From an uncultured Parafilimonas sp. (GTDB taxonomy: Bacteria; Bacteroidota; Bacteroidia; Chitinophagales; Chitinophagaceae), in assembly GCA_903882935.1 (NCBI GenBank), contig CAIRZB010000058.1, forward strand, positions 1 through 64,000: 64,000 bases of DNA, read 5' to 3'. Of the stretch, positions 37,270 to 45,861 are shown one piece after another. The first letter of the stretch is position 1. Every line of letters begins with the position of its first letter. A model generated the notes under the pieces. That model ran no database searches. It was not told where the DNA came from and was given only the letters and a program-made list of their open reading frames with translations. Both the position numbers and the translations under genes were made by a program.

Positions 37270-37394
37270 TTCTCAATTTGAAAATTTGTGAATTTGAAAA
37301 TTTGAAAATAAAAACTCCCATAGTATGGATAGAATTTTCAAATTTTCTCCGAAGGAACCCTTTGGGCAAATTGTCTTATTTTCAAATTTATTCA
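37268..37394. repeat. AATTTGAAAATTTG-type repeat between scpB and atpG
   Basis: 37268-37308 repeats AATTTGAAAATTTG several times, and 37335-37394 contains the complementary TTTTCAAATTT sequence, so the stretch can fold on itself. It is related to the tandem units at 36243-36515. Confidence 0.5.
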
Positions 37395-38276
37395 TTACCC
37401 ATTCAACGCTGCCGCGCCGCTCACGATTTCTGTAAGCTCGGTGGTAATGGCAGCCTGGCGCGCCCGGTTATATGATACTTTAAGTTGCTTTAATATTTCG
37501 CCGGCATTATCGGTGGCTTTGTCCATGGCGGTCATACGGGCACCGTGTTCACTGGCGTTGGCATCCAGCACGGCTTTGTATAACTGCGTGTTTAATATTT
37601 TTGGCATCAGCTCGGCAATCAATACATCCTTGGCAGGCTCAAATATAAAGTCGGCTTTTTTGGCACCTTCTTTTTTGGCCACCTTAGGTATTGGCAAAAA
37701 TTGCTCGGCTGTAAAATTCATGCTGGCCGCGTTTTTAAACTGGCTGTACACAATCTCCACGGCGTCAAATTGGTTGGCTTCAAAAGCCTTTACAGCCGCT
37801 TGGGCAGCCGCCTGCACATTGTGGAAGCTGAGGCTTAGGAATATGTCTTTATACGTATCGTCTGTTTTGTAGCCTCCACGCGTTAAGCTTTCGTAGCCTT
37901 TTTTGCCAAGGTTCCAAATGGTTACGTTGCCTTTGGCATACTGGCTGCTGTATTTTTGGGCAATGGTTTCTTTGGCCAGCTTAACAATATTACTGTTATA
38001 AGCACCTGCCAGGCCGCGGTCGCTGGTTATTACAATCAGCAGTACCTTTTCAACCGGCCTTTCCTCGGCCAGCTTAAGGTTTGCACCGCCATCGGAATTA
38101 CTAACAATGTTACTCAGCATTTCCTGCAGCTTTAACGCGTAGGGCCTCATTTGTATTATGGCGTCCTGCGCGCGGCGCAATTTGGCCGCACTCACCATTT
38201 TCATGGCTTTGGTAATTTGCTGTGTTGACTGTACCGATTTTATCCTGTTGCGTACTTCTTTTAACTGGCCGGCCAT
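37395..38276 (-). CDS. atpG: ATP synthase F1 subunit gamma
   Basis: A 293-residue gamma subunit, the central rotor shaft of F1. Diagnostic parts are the N-terminal helix MAGQLKEVRNRIKSVQSTQQITKAMKMVSAAKLRRAQ (first 20 and following residues), ITSDRGLAGAYNSNIVK, and the C-terminal helix SEHGARMTAMDKATDNAGEI with NRARQAAITTELTEIVSGA. It has its own upstream promoter on the minus strand and no other ATP synthase gene is found within the window, so it is separate from atpA and atpD here. Confidence 0.95.
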   Translation of the reverse strand: MAGQLKEVRNRIKSVQSTQQITKAMKMVSAAKLRRAQDAIIQMRPYALKLQEMLSNIVSNSDGGANLKLAEERPVEKVLLIVITSDRGLAGAYNSNIVKLAKETIAQKYSSQYAKGNVTIWNLGKKGYESLTRGGYKTDDTYKDIFLSLSFHNVQAAAQAAVKAFEANQFDAVEIVYSQFKNAASMNFTAEQFLPIPKVAKKEGAKKADFIFEPAKDVLIAELMPKILNTQLYKAVLDANASEHGARMTAMDKATDNAGEILKQLKVSYNRARQAAITTELTEIVSGAAALNG

Positions 38277-38289
38277 ATTGGTTTAATTT

Positions 38290-38369
38290 TATTTTACCCT
38301 CAACCCCTAAAGGGAGTTTTTAACAATACCTTGCTGTACTACCCCCCCTTTAGGGGTGGGGGGCTAAAT
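38290..38369. repeat. Pair of complementary CCCCTAAAGGG-type palindromes
   Basis: ACCCCTAAAGGGAG near 38302-38317 and CCCCTTTAGGGGTGGGG near 38346-38362 are each palindromic and complement each other. The core resembles the GCCCC..GGGGC hairpins at 58.1-58.9 kb. They lie in the leader region of atpG. The rest of 38384-38664 has no recognised gene. Confidence 0.45.
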
Positions 38370-38375
38370 TGGCTG

Positions 38376-38405
38376 CAAAAGTAGCAGTTTGCCCTTTAAT
38401 TGCAA
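38376..38405 (-). promoter_or_regulatory. Promoter of atpG
   Basis: On the minus strand TTG (38405-38403) and TACTTTTG (38383-38376) are spaced by 19 bp, an exact match to the Bacteroidota consensus. The start codon lies 100 bp downstream at 38276, with the CCCCTAAAGGG palindromes in the leader. Confidence 0.7.
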
Positions 38406-38664
38406 GCATTTAACCCATAAAAATGCCCGTATTGGTATTTTAGGCACTAACTTCAAAAAACGGTACAATAAGTTCGCACTTTTTTATGGCTGTACTTTGC
38501 GGCTTGGCGCGTTCGCGTGGCAAGAAAGGCTCCACCTCCAGTGGATGCAAAAAATTCACGCAAAGGCGCAATGGCACAAAGCTAACAACAATAACGGCGC
38601 TGGTAATACTTACTAAACTCCCCTTGAGGCTTATTTGCCGTTATGGAAATAGTCAGGGTCTAAA

Positions 38665-39408
38665 TTATGGGCGCAGGGTTGTTTGCCATTCGCCCAAGGT
38701 TTGCAAAACGGTAAATTCTCCACCCTCTTTAGTCGTGTTCGGCATGGGCAGGTTTTCATCCCGGTCTAGCCGTATTGTTAGCCTGCCGGGGTGCAGCCTT
38801 TGTAACAAAGCTTTGCCCACAAAGGCGCTGTTATGGGTAACCAAAAGCATGGTGTCAATACTATTGCTTGCGCCGCTGGTATCCGTTATGCGTAAGTGTA
38901 TGCTGTCATAATCTAGTAATCCTTTAAAATTAAAGGGCAGCCCTTCTTTGGGTATTTGGTTGGGTATTGGGGTGGCCAATGCGGCTGCATTAAAAGTAAA
39001 TGGCTGGCTGTACTTAGTGCCGTTAAAGCCTGTAAAAACAAGGGTGTGGCTGCCATTAAAGGTACTAACTTGCTTGTGGGCTAGGTAAAATGCCCCAGCA
39101 CCGGTTGTGCTGTCTACGGCAATTGAATCCCCGTCCAGTTCAATTTTTGCGGGGCTGTTTAAAACCAACGTAGTTCCTTTGGGGCCGGCAAACGTAAATT
39201 GTGCCCGTATTAAAACAATACTGTCACCCACTTCGTATGTTACCCGGTAGGCGGTATATACAGTTTCGGGGTTAACGTCTTTAATATTGCCAATCTCCGC
39301 ATCGCAGCTGGCGAATATTATCAGGATGAATGCAAACGTAACCAATAATTTGGGGTGCGTAGTTGAGCGTTTGAGGTTTGGTGAAAAATGTATACCCTTT
39401 AATATCAC
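38665..39408 (-). CDS. Hypothetical lipoprotein
   Basis: A 247-residue protein of no recognised family. It has a lipoprotein-type export signal (LLVTFAFILIIFASC) whose acylated cysteine is near residue 35, after a rather long basic N-terminal stretch. The mature part is rich in Thr, Ser and beta-strand patterns (QFTFAGPKGTTLVLNSPAKIEL, YSQPFTFNAAAL), suggesting beta-sandwich domains. Residues 146-200 include KGLLDYDSIHLRITDTSG. It probably faces the periplasm. It is divergent from secA and not obviously linked to atpG downstream. Confidence 0.6.
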   Translation of the reverse strand: MILKGIHFSPNLKRSTTHPKLLVTFAFILIIFASCDAEIGNIKDVNPETVYTAYRVTYEVGDSIVLIRAQFTFAGPKGTTLVLNSPAKIELDGDSIAVDSTTGAGAFYLAHKQVSTFNGSHTLVFTGFNGTKYSQPFTFNAAALATPIPNQIPKEGLPFNFKGLLDYDSIHLRITDTSGASNSIDTMLLVTHNSAFVGKALLQRLHPGRLTIRLDRDENLPMPNTTKEGGEFTVLQTLGEWQTTLRP

Positions 39409-39465
39409 TTTCTGGCGCAGGTTAGTTAACGAATTGGTAAAGTGTTTTTATAAAACAAGTCATAG

Positions 39466-39494
39466 TTGCACACCGGCTAAAACAATTACCTTTG
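39466..39494 (+). promoter_or_regulatory. Promoter upstream of secA
   Basis: TTG at 39466-39468 and TACCTTTG at 39487-39494 are spaced 18 bp apart, an exact -7 match to the Bacteroidota consensus. The secA start is 190 bp further on, leaving a long leader with no clear hairpin. Confidence 0.65.
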
Positions 39495-39685
39495 CCGTCC
39501 GAAAAATAGCTGTCATTTTGGCGAAAAAAGATGTAAGCATTGTTTTTGTACGGAAAAAAGTTCAGGCGAATATCAATTCCAACTGCCTAGTTTACCCGAT
39601 TTAGCAAAACGGTAACCCGGTGTAAGGGACTTGTATAGCAACGGAGCTTGTTAACTGAGGACTACAAACTATAAACTACAAACGA

Positions 39686-42600
39686 ATGTTAGGTTTTATT
39701 GGAAAATTATTGGGTGGTAATAAATCGGAGAAAGACGTTAAAAAAATTGAGCCTGTTGTTCAGCAGGTCAACAAATTTTTTAAGGAGTACCAAACCCTTA
39801 CGAATGATGCGTTACGTGCCAAAACACCCGAGTTTAAACAGCGTATTGCCGACCAATTAAAAGAAATTGACGGAGTAATCGCCGCCAAACAACAAGATGC
39901 AGAAAACCTGCCCGAGGAAGAAATGCACCAGCGGGATGCCATTTATAAAGAGGTGGACGAGCTGAAAAAAGACCGCAACAAGGAAATTGAAAAAGCCTTG
40001 GAGGCTATTTTGCCCGAAGCCTTTGCTGTGGTAAAGGAAACGGCACGCCGTTTTAAAGAGAACAGCACGTTGGAAGCAGCAGCCACACCCCTTGACAGGG
40101 AATTGAGTATTAAAAAGGATTATATTAGGATAGAAGGAGACAAGGTAATATTTAACAACACGTGGACGGCGGCCGGCGGCAAGGTAACCTGGAATATGGT
40201 GCATTACGATGTGCAGCTGATAGGCGGCGCGGTACTGCACCAAGGTAAGATTTCAGAAATGGCCACCGGTGAGGGTAAAACGTTGGTGTCCACCCTGCCG
40301 GCATACCTAAATGCGCTAGCTGGCGAAGGCGTGCATATAGTAACAGTGAATGATTACCTGGCCCGCCGCGACAGCGAATGGAACGGTACCATTTTTGAAT
40401 GGCTTGGCCTTACGGTGGATTGTATTGACAAGCACCAACCCAATACAGCCGCCCGCCGAAATGCCTACCTAGCAGATATTACTTATGGCACGAATAACGA
40501 GTTTGGCTTTGACTACCTGCGCGACAACATGGTACACAACCCCGATGAAATGGTGCAGCGCAAACACCATTTTGCCATGGTGGATGAGGTGGACAGCGTG
40601 TTGATTGACGATGCCCGTACGCCATTGATCATTTCAGGCCCTGTGGGCAGGGATGATACCACCCAGCAATTTTTTGACTTGAAGCCACGGATAGAAAAAT
40701 TAGTGGACGCGCAAAAAAGGGCTGCCAACCAGTTTTTGAACGAAGCAAAAAAGAAAATTACAGAAGGCAATGACGACCCTAAAGACGGCGGACTCGCATT
40801 GTTTAGGGCGCACAGAGGGTTGCCAAAATCAAACGCGTTAATTAAGTTTTTGAGTGAGCCCGGAATACGCCAAAAACTGCAAAAGGCGGAGAATTATTAT
40901 TTGGCCGACCAGCAGCGGGAGATGCCCAAGGCAGATGAGGAGCTGTATTTTTATATTGACGAAAAAAACAACTCGGTTGAATTAACCGACAAAGGGATAC
41001 AGTTAATTACCCGTGCCGGTGAAGACCAAAACTTTTTTGTGATTCCCGATATTGGTGTTGACTTGGCTGCCATTGACACAGACACTGTATCGCCAACAGA
41101 TGAAAAACTGCGCAAGAAAGAAGTGCTATTGAATGAATATTCCGTAAAGGCAGACCGTATACACACCGTGCAGCAGCTGTTGAAAGCGTATACTTTGTTT
41201 GACAAAGACATTGAGTATGTAGTGATGGACGGTGGCGTTAAGATAGTAGATGAGCAAACAGGCCGTATATTAGACGGCCGCCGGTACAGCGACGGTTTGC
41301 ACCAAGCCATTGAAGCCAAGGAAAACGTAAAGATTGAAGCCGCGAGCCAAACCTATGCTACCGTTACGTTGCAAAACTACTTTCGCATGTACCACAAACT
41401 ATGCGGTATGACGGGTACGGCAGAAACGGAAGCGCAGGAACTGTGGGATATTTATAAGTTGGACGTGGTTACTATACCCACCAACATACCTTGTGTGCGT
41501 AACGACGAGCACGACCTGGTGTATAAAACCAAAAGGGAAAAATACGGGTCGGTTATTGATAAAATAGTGGAACTGCGCACGGCAGGCCGCCCGGTGCTGG
41601 TGGGTACAACATCGGTAGAGGTGAGCGAGTTGCTCGCGCGGATGTTGAAGCAAAAGCAAATTCCCCACAATGTGCTGAATGCCAAACAACACGCCCGTGA
41701 GGCGCAAATAGTTGCCGAAGCAGGTTTGGCGGGTGCCATAACCATAGCCACCAACATGGCCGGCCGCGGTACCGACATCAAGCTCGGGCCCGGTGTAAAG
41801 GAAGCTGGCGGTTTGGCCATTATTGGCACAGAGCGACATGAAAGCCGCCGTGTTGACCGTCAGTTGCGGGGCCGTGCGGGCAGGCAGGGCGACCCTGGTT
41901 CTTCCCAGTTTTATGTAAGCCTGGAAGACGACCTGATGCGTATGTTTGGCAGCGAGCGCATTGCCAAGGTGATGGACTTTGCCGGGTACAAAGAAGGCGA
42001 GGTGATACAGCACAGCATGATTACCAAGAGCATAGAGCGTGCGCAGAAAAAAGTGGAAGAAAACAACTTTGGCATACGCAAACGCCTGTTGGAATATGAC
42101 GACGTAATGAACAAGCAGCGCACGGTAATTTATACCCGCCGCAGCCATGCCTTGTTTGGCGAGCGTTTGGCACTTGACCTTGACAATGCTTTTTATGACG
42201 TGGCCGAAGGCTTGGTGAACACGTTTAAAGAAAACAACGATTTTGAAGGGTTTAGGTTGGAAGTGATAGTGAACCTTGGCTTGGACACTGGTTTGCAAAA
42301 AGAGGAATTTGAAAAAAGCAGTGCCGAGGCATTGGTTGAAAAACTGTACAGCGAGGCTTACGCAAACTACCAAGCAAACCGACAGGACTTGATGCCGAGG
42401 GTATTGCCCATATTTAAGAACATTCGCCAAACACAGGGTGCCCATATTGAAAACGTGGTAGTACCATTTAGTGACGGCCGAAAAGGCCTGCAGGTGCTTG
42501 CCAACCTTGACAAGACCATTAAAACAAACGGGGCGGAGTTGCTGAACTCATTAGAACGTACAGCCACCTTGGCCTTTATTGACGATGCATGGAAGGAACA

Positions 42601-43024
42601 CCTGCGTGCCATGGACGACTTGAAACAGAGTGTGCAAACCGCCCATTACGAACAGAAAGATCCCTTGGTTATTTATAAGGGAGAGGCTTATATGCTGTTT
42701 AAACAAATGGACAGTGGGGTTAACAAAAGCATCGTGAATTTTTTAACCCATGCCGACATACCGCAGGAGCAAGGCGGCAACAACGCCCCCGGGGCCTCGG
42801 CACCCATACGGGAGGGCAGGGAAAAGAAAACCGACATGAGTCGGATGCGTGCCAACAAAGAACAATTGGATGCACCCGTAGGCAATGACAGCGGCTACAC
42901 CGACCCAACCGCCGACGTAAAGCAGGAACCAATAAAAGTGGGCCCCAAAATTGGCCGTAACGATGCCTGCCCATGCGGAAGCGGCAAGAAGTTTAAGAAC
43001 TGCCATGGGAAGGATGCTGCTTAA
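39686..43024 (+). CDS. secA: Preprotein translocase ATPase SecA
   Basis: A 1112-residue motor ATPase that drives unfolded proteins through SecYEG. Visible motifs are Walker A MATGEGKTLVSTLPAYL, the DEVD-type Walker B (MVDEVDSVLIDDARTPLI), FRMYHKLCGMTGTAETEAQE, the helicase motif NMAGRGTDIKLGPGV and RRVDRQLRGRAGRQGDPGSS. The C-terminus ends in a zinc-binding tail NDACPCGSGKKFKNCHG that binds SecB or ribosomes. It is longer than the enterobacterial protein (about 900) because of insertions such as residues 330-450, normal for Bacteroidota. It has its own promoter and a terminator-like hairpin at 43049-43082. Confidence 0.97.
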   Translation: MLGFIGKLLGGNKSEKDVKKIEPVVQQVNKFFKEYQTLTNDALRAKTPEFKQRIADQLKEIDGVIAAKQQDAENLPEEEMHQRDAIYKEVDELKKDRNKEIEKALEAILPEAFAVVKETARRFKENSTLEAAATPLDRELSIKKDYIRIEGDKVIFNNTWTAAGGKVTWNMVHYDVQLIGGAVLHQGKISEMATGEGKTLVSTLPAYLNALAGEGVHIVTVNDYLARRDSEWNGTIFEWLGLTVDCIDKHQPNTAARRNAYLADITYGTNNEFGFDYLRDNMVHNPDEMVQRKHHFAMVDEVDSVLIDDARTPLIISGPVGRDDTTQQFFDLKPRIEKLVDAQKRAANQFLNEAKKKITEGNDDPKDGGLALFRAHRGLPKSNALIKFLSEPGIRQKLQKAENYYLADQQREMPKADEELYFYIDEKNNSVELTDKGIQLITRAGEDQNFFVIPDIGVDLAAIDTDTVSPTDEKLRKKEVLLNEYSVKADRIHTVQQLLKAYTLFDKDIEYVVMDGGVKIVDEQTGRILDGRRYSDGLHQAIEAKENVKIEAASQTYATVTLQNYFRMYHKLCGMTGTAETEAQELWDIYKLDVVTIPTNIPCVRNDEHDLVYKTKREKYGSVIDKIVELRTAGRPVLVGTTSVEVSELLARMLKQKQIPHNVLNAKQHAREAQIVAEAGLAGAITIATNMAGRGTDIKLGPGVKEAGGLAIIGTERHESRRVDRQLRGRAGRQGDPGSSQFYVSLEDDLMRMFGSERIAKVMDFAGYKEGEVIQHSMITKSIERAQKKVEENNFGIRKRLLEYDDVMNKQRTVIYTRRSHALFGERLALDLDNAFYDVAEGLVNTFKENNDFEGFRLEVIVNLGLDTGLQKEEFEKSSAEALVEKLYSEAYANYQANRQDLMPRVLPIFKNIRQTQGAHIENVVVPFSDGRKGLQVLANLDKTIKTNGAELLNSLERTATLAFIDDAWKEHLRAMDDLKQSVQTAHYEQKDPLVIYKGEAYMLFKQMDSGVNKSIVNFLTHADIPQEQGGNNAPGASAPIREGREKKTDMSRMRANKEQLDAPVGNDSGYTDPTADVKQEPIKVGPKIGRNDACPCGSGKKFKNCHGKDAA

Positions 43025-43048
43025 TAGAACATTGATTCCATGTTGAAA

Positions 43049-43082
43049 AATGAGTTTGCACCAAAATGAAAGCTCATTTTTT
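43049..43082. terminator. Hairpin between secA and the convergent small gene
   Basis: AAAATGAG (from about 43046) pairs with CTCATTTT (43073-43080), followed by further T on the plus strand. It overlaps the stop codon of the convergent gene at 43074. Confidence 0.5.
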
Positions 43083-43331
43083 TATTACCAATTGTAAATT
43101 AAATTGTGCCTTAAAGTCACCAAAGCAAGTTGCGCAAACCCACCTATTATCATTATTGGTATAACCTTCCATCAAAGCTTCTGGCGTTGTGCTTGAAAAT
43201 TTCGCCCCACAAAATTCACAATGGTCATGGTCCCAAATGGCATTGAATGCCTCATATGGTTTAAAACAAAAGACCGTATCGCGTAAATAGTCTTCTTGCC
43301 CTTGCAGGCGCCAATCATCTATCTCACTCAT
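43074..43331 (-). CDS. Small conserved zinc-finger-like protein
   Basis: An 85-residue cytoplasmic protein with two metal-binding-type pairs: HDHCEFCGAKF and RWVCATCFGDFKAQF. The N-terminal DDWRLQGQEDYL and the WDHDHCEFC block are familiar from an unnamed family of small proteins spread through Firmicutes and Bacteroidota, recalled from memory. The four cysteines and flanking histidines suggest one zinc ion. Function unknown. The start at 43331 gives the family-like MSEIDDWRL; the ATG at 43373 adds 14 unrelated residues. It is convergent with secA and divergent from deoC. Confidence 0.7.
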   Translation of the reverse strand: MSEIDDWRLQGQEDYLRDTVFCFKPYEAFNAIWDHDHCEFCGAKFSSTTPEALMEGYTNNDNRWVCATCFGDFKAQFNLQLVIKK

Positions 43332-43387
43332 TTTACTAAGATATAACAGTTTAGCATGTAAGTTTGCGTGCACAATTATTCATTATC

Positions 43388-44059
43388 ATGCAACTAAACA
43401 AATACATCGACCACACCATCCTAAAGCCAACCACCCTTGTTACCGACATAGAAAAGCTGTGTGCCGAGGCCATCCAGTACCAGTTTGCGGCGGTATGCGT
43501 TCCGCCGCCGTTTGTAAAACTGGCCAAGCAGCTGGTACAAGGTACCACCGTAAAAGTGGCCACGGTAATTGGTTTCCCGTTTGGGTATTCGGCCGTGGAG
43601 GCCAAAATAGCAGAGATCGTGCTGGCCATGATTGACGGTGCGGACGAGTTGGATATTGTCATCAACCTCATCGCCCTAAAAAATAACGATTGGCAGTACC
43701 TGGCCAACGAAATTAACCACATAATGCCCGTGGCCAAAAGCAAAGGCAAGGTGGTTAAAATAATTATTGAAAGCGGCCTGCTGACCGACGATGAAATTAT
43801 TAAATGTTGCGACATATATGGCGCGGCAGGCATTGATTACCTGAAAACCTCCACCGGCTATGCTGATAAAAGCGCGTCTGTTGAAACGGTAGCCCTCATG
43901 CGCAAGCACTTGGCAAACCTAGTACAAATAAAGGCCTCGGGCGGCATACGTACCTTTGAATTTGCAAAACAGCTGGTGCAGGCTGGGGCCACGCGGCTGG
44001 GGTGCAGTGCCAGTGTTGCTATTGTGCAAGGGGCGGCTACAGGCTATGAAAGTTATTGA
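43388..44059 (+). CDS. deoC: Deoxyribose-phosphate aldolase
   Basis: A 223-residue class I aldolase that splits 2-deoxyribose 5-phosphate into acetaldehyde and glyceraldehyde 3-phosphate. Motifs are YIDHTILKPT at the N-terminus, VATVIGFPFGYS, the DELDIVINLIAL strand, the lysine-bearing VVKIIIESGLL, and the Schiff-base lysine in DYLKTSTGYADKSAS, followed by KASGGIRTFEFA. The ATG at 43388 begins the family sequence. TAAGTTTG at 43359-43366 is an exact -7 match 22 bp before the start, without a clear -33 box. Confidence 0.95.
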   Translation: MQLNKYIDHTILKPTTLVTDIEKLCAEAIQYQFAAVCVPPPFVKLAKQLVQGTTVKVATVIGFPFGYSAVEAKIAEIVLAMIDGADELDIVINLIALKNNDWQYLANEINHIMPVAKSKGKVVKIIIESGLLTDDEIIKCCDIYGAAGIDYLKTSTGYADKSASVETVALMRKHLANLVQIKASGGIRTFEFAKQLVQAGATRLGCSASVAIVQGAATGYESY

Positions 44060-44194
44060 CGCTTTGGCTATGGGTCGGGGCAACGAATCGGCATATTGTT
44101 TTACTGCATAATCAATAGCCAGCGGGTTGGTTATTAAGGCGTACATAGCCATACCTTCGTTTAATTTAGCTACCTTGCATACAAACATCTGGGC

Positions 44195-44599
44195 ATGAAG
44201 AGTATCGTTATGTTGGCGTTGTCATTCGGTCTGCTGGTGAAAGGCTTAGGGGGCGATACTATTGTGGTACATAAAGACAGCCGGTTAGATGCGCTTACTG
44301 CCAAACAGGCAGCATATAATGCACAAGCCTACAAAATAAGCCCAACCGGTCAATACAAAGGGTACAGGGTACAGTTGGTTGCTACTAACAACCGCGCCGA
44401 TGCATACAACGCAAAAGCGGTTTTTTTGCAACATTTTCCCGAAGGCCGGGCATATGTTTCCTACCAATCGCCAAATTTCAGGATTAGGGTAGGAAATTTT
44501 TTAACCAGGCGCGAAGCGGAGGATTTTAAAGCTGAATTGAACAAAATTTTTACTGACGGTGTGGATGTTGTGGAAGACGCCATTGAATATGCACCTTAG
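44195..44599 (+). CDS. Exported SPOR-domain protein
   Basis: A 134-residue protein with a signal peptide (MKSIVMLALSFGLLVKGLGG) and a single SPOR domain over about 48-125: YKGYRVQLVATNNRADAYNAKAVFLQ, FRIRVGNFLTRREAEDFKAEL. SPOR domains bind denuded peptidoglycan glycans at division sites, so this is probably a periplasmic cell-wall binder. The downstream gene for an M20 amidohydrolase is 77 bp away. Confidence 0.85.
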   Translation: MKSIVMLALSFGLLVKGLGGDTIVVHKDSRLDALTAKQAAYNAQAYKISPTGQYKGYRVQLVATNNRADAYNAKAVFLQHFPEGRAYVSYQSPNFRIRVGNFLTRREAEDFKAELNKIFTDGVDVVEDAIEYAP

Positions 44600-44676
44600 C
44601 CCCTATATGCTAGCGGGCGGTAATATTTTTACATATTTGTTAATGCCCCCTTTAGGGTTGGGGTTTACTTGAAGAT

Positions 44677-45861
44677 ATGCTGAAAGAAAAGATAAAACGG
44701 CTTTCTGCTGAATATGCGGCTGAGTTTTTGGGTATTAGGCAACACTTGCATGCACACCCCGAGCTGAGCTACAAAGAATTTGAGACATCAAAATTTGTCC
44801 AAGCAAAACTAACCAGCTGGGGTATTCCGTTTAAAGTAATGGCTGAGACGGGTGTGGTGGCCGTAATTGAAGGCAATAACCCCGGCAAGCGAAGTATTGC
44901 CCTGCGCGGTGACATGGATGCCCTGCCGATTTTGGAGGAAAATGATGTACACTACAAAAGCAAAAACGCAGGGGTAATGCATGCCTGTGGGCACGATGTG
45001 CACACTACATGCTTGCTTGGCGCAGCAAAAATATTAAACCAGCTAAAAAGCGAATGGCAAGGCACCGTTAAATTGGTGTTTCAGCCAGGTGAGGAGAAAA
45101 ACCCAGGCGGTGCCAGCTTGATGATTAGGGACGGGGTATTAGAAAACCCCTCAATACATGGCATCATTGCATTGCACGTACACCCTGGGCTGGAGGTTGG
45201 CAAGCTAAGTTTTAGGAAGGGCCGCGTAATGGCCAGCGCAGACGAAATATACATAACTATAAAAAGCAAGGGCGGCCATGCGGCGCAACCGCACTTAACG
45301 GCAGACACAATTTTAATTGCTTCGCAGTTAATCGTTAGCCTGCAACAAGTAATTTCGCGCAACAATAGTCCGTTTTCCCCTTCGGTTTTGTCTATTTGTT
45401 CTTTCCAAGGCGGCAATACCACCAATGTTATACCCAGTGAGGTAAAGCTTATGGGTACGTTTAGAGCCATGGATGAGGCTTGGCGTTTTAAAGCCCATGA
45501 CCTTATACGCAAACAAACAAAAGGCTTGGTGGAAGCTATGGGTGCAGAGGCCGACGTGCATATTGACGTTGGGTACCCCACAGTAGACAATAACCCTGCG
45601 TTAACAGGTGCTGCCTGGGCATTGGCCGATGAATTTATGGGGGATGGTAATGTGTTGGAAACAGAGTTGCGGATGGGTGCAGAAGATTTTGGTTATTACA
45701 CCCAAAATGTACCGGGCTGTTTTTTTAGGCTGGGTGTGCGCAATGAGGAATTGGGCATAGTACACAATGTACATACCCCTAAGTTTAATATTGATGAGCG
45801 GGCCATACAAACAGGCGTTGGCATAATGGCTTGGCTTGGCGCAATGATGGAAGGCTTTTAA
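44677..45861 (+). CDS. M20-family amidohydrolase (N-acyl amino acid hydrolase type)
   Basis: A 394-residue metal-dependent amidohydrolase of the M20D group, hydrolysing N-acyl amino acids such as hippurate-like substrates in the cytoplasm. Signature parts are RQHLHAHPELSYKEFET, ALRGDMDALPILEENDVHY, the metal site MHACGHDVHTTCLLGAA, FQPGEEKNPGGA with the catalytic Glu, and IIALHVHP. The dimerisation domain begins at about 180. The MGAEDFGYYTQNVPGCFFRLG near the end carries the last metal-ligand region. It overlaps or nearly touches the following TPR kinase gene. Confidence 0.9.
   Translation: MLKEKIKRLSAEYAAEFLGIRQHLHAHPELSYKEFETSKFVQAKLTSWGIPFKVMAETGVVAVIEGNNPGKRSIALRGDMDALPILEENDVHYKSKNAGVMHACGHDVHTTCLLGAAKILNQLKSEWQGTVKLVFQPGEEKNPGGASLMIRDGVLENPSIHGIIALHVHPGLEVGKLSFRKGRVMASADEIYITIKSKGGHAAQPHLTADTILIASQLIVSLQQVISRNNSPFSPSVLSICSFQGGNTTNVIPSEVKLMGTFRAMDEAWRFKAHDLIRKQTKGLVEAMGAEADVHIDVGYPTVDNNPALTGAAWALADEFMGDGNVLETELRMGAEDFGYYTQNVPGCFFRLGVRNEELGIVHNVHTPKFNIDERAIQTGVGIMAWLGAMMEGF

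Noticed and set aside
41399-42445. 348-codon frame opposite secA
   Set aside because: Antisense shadow within a clearly coding secA region.
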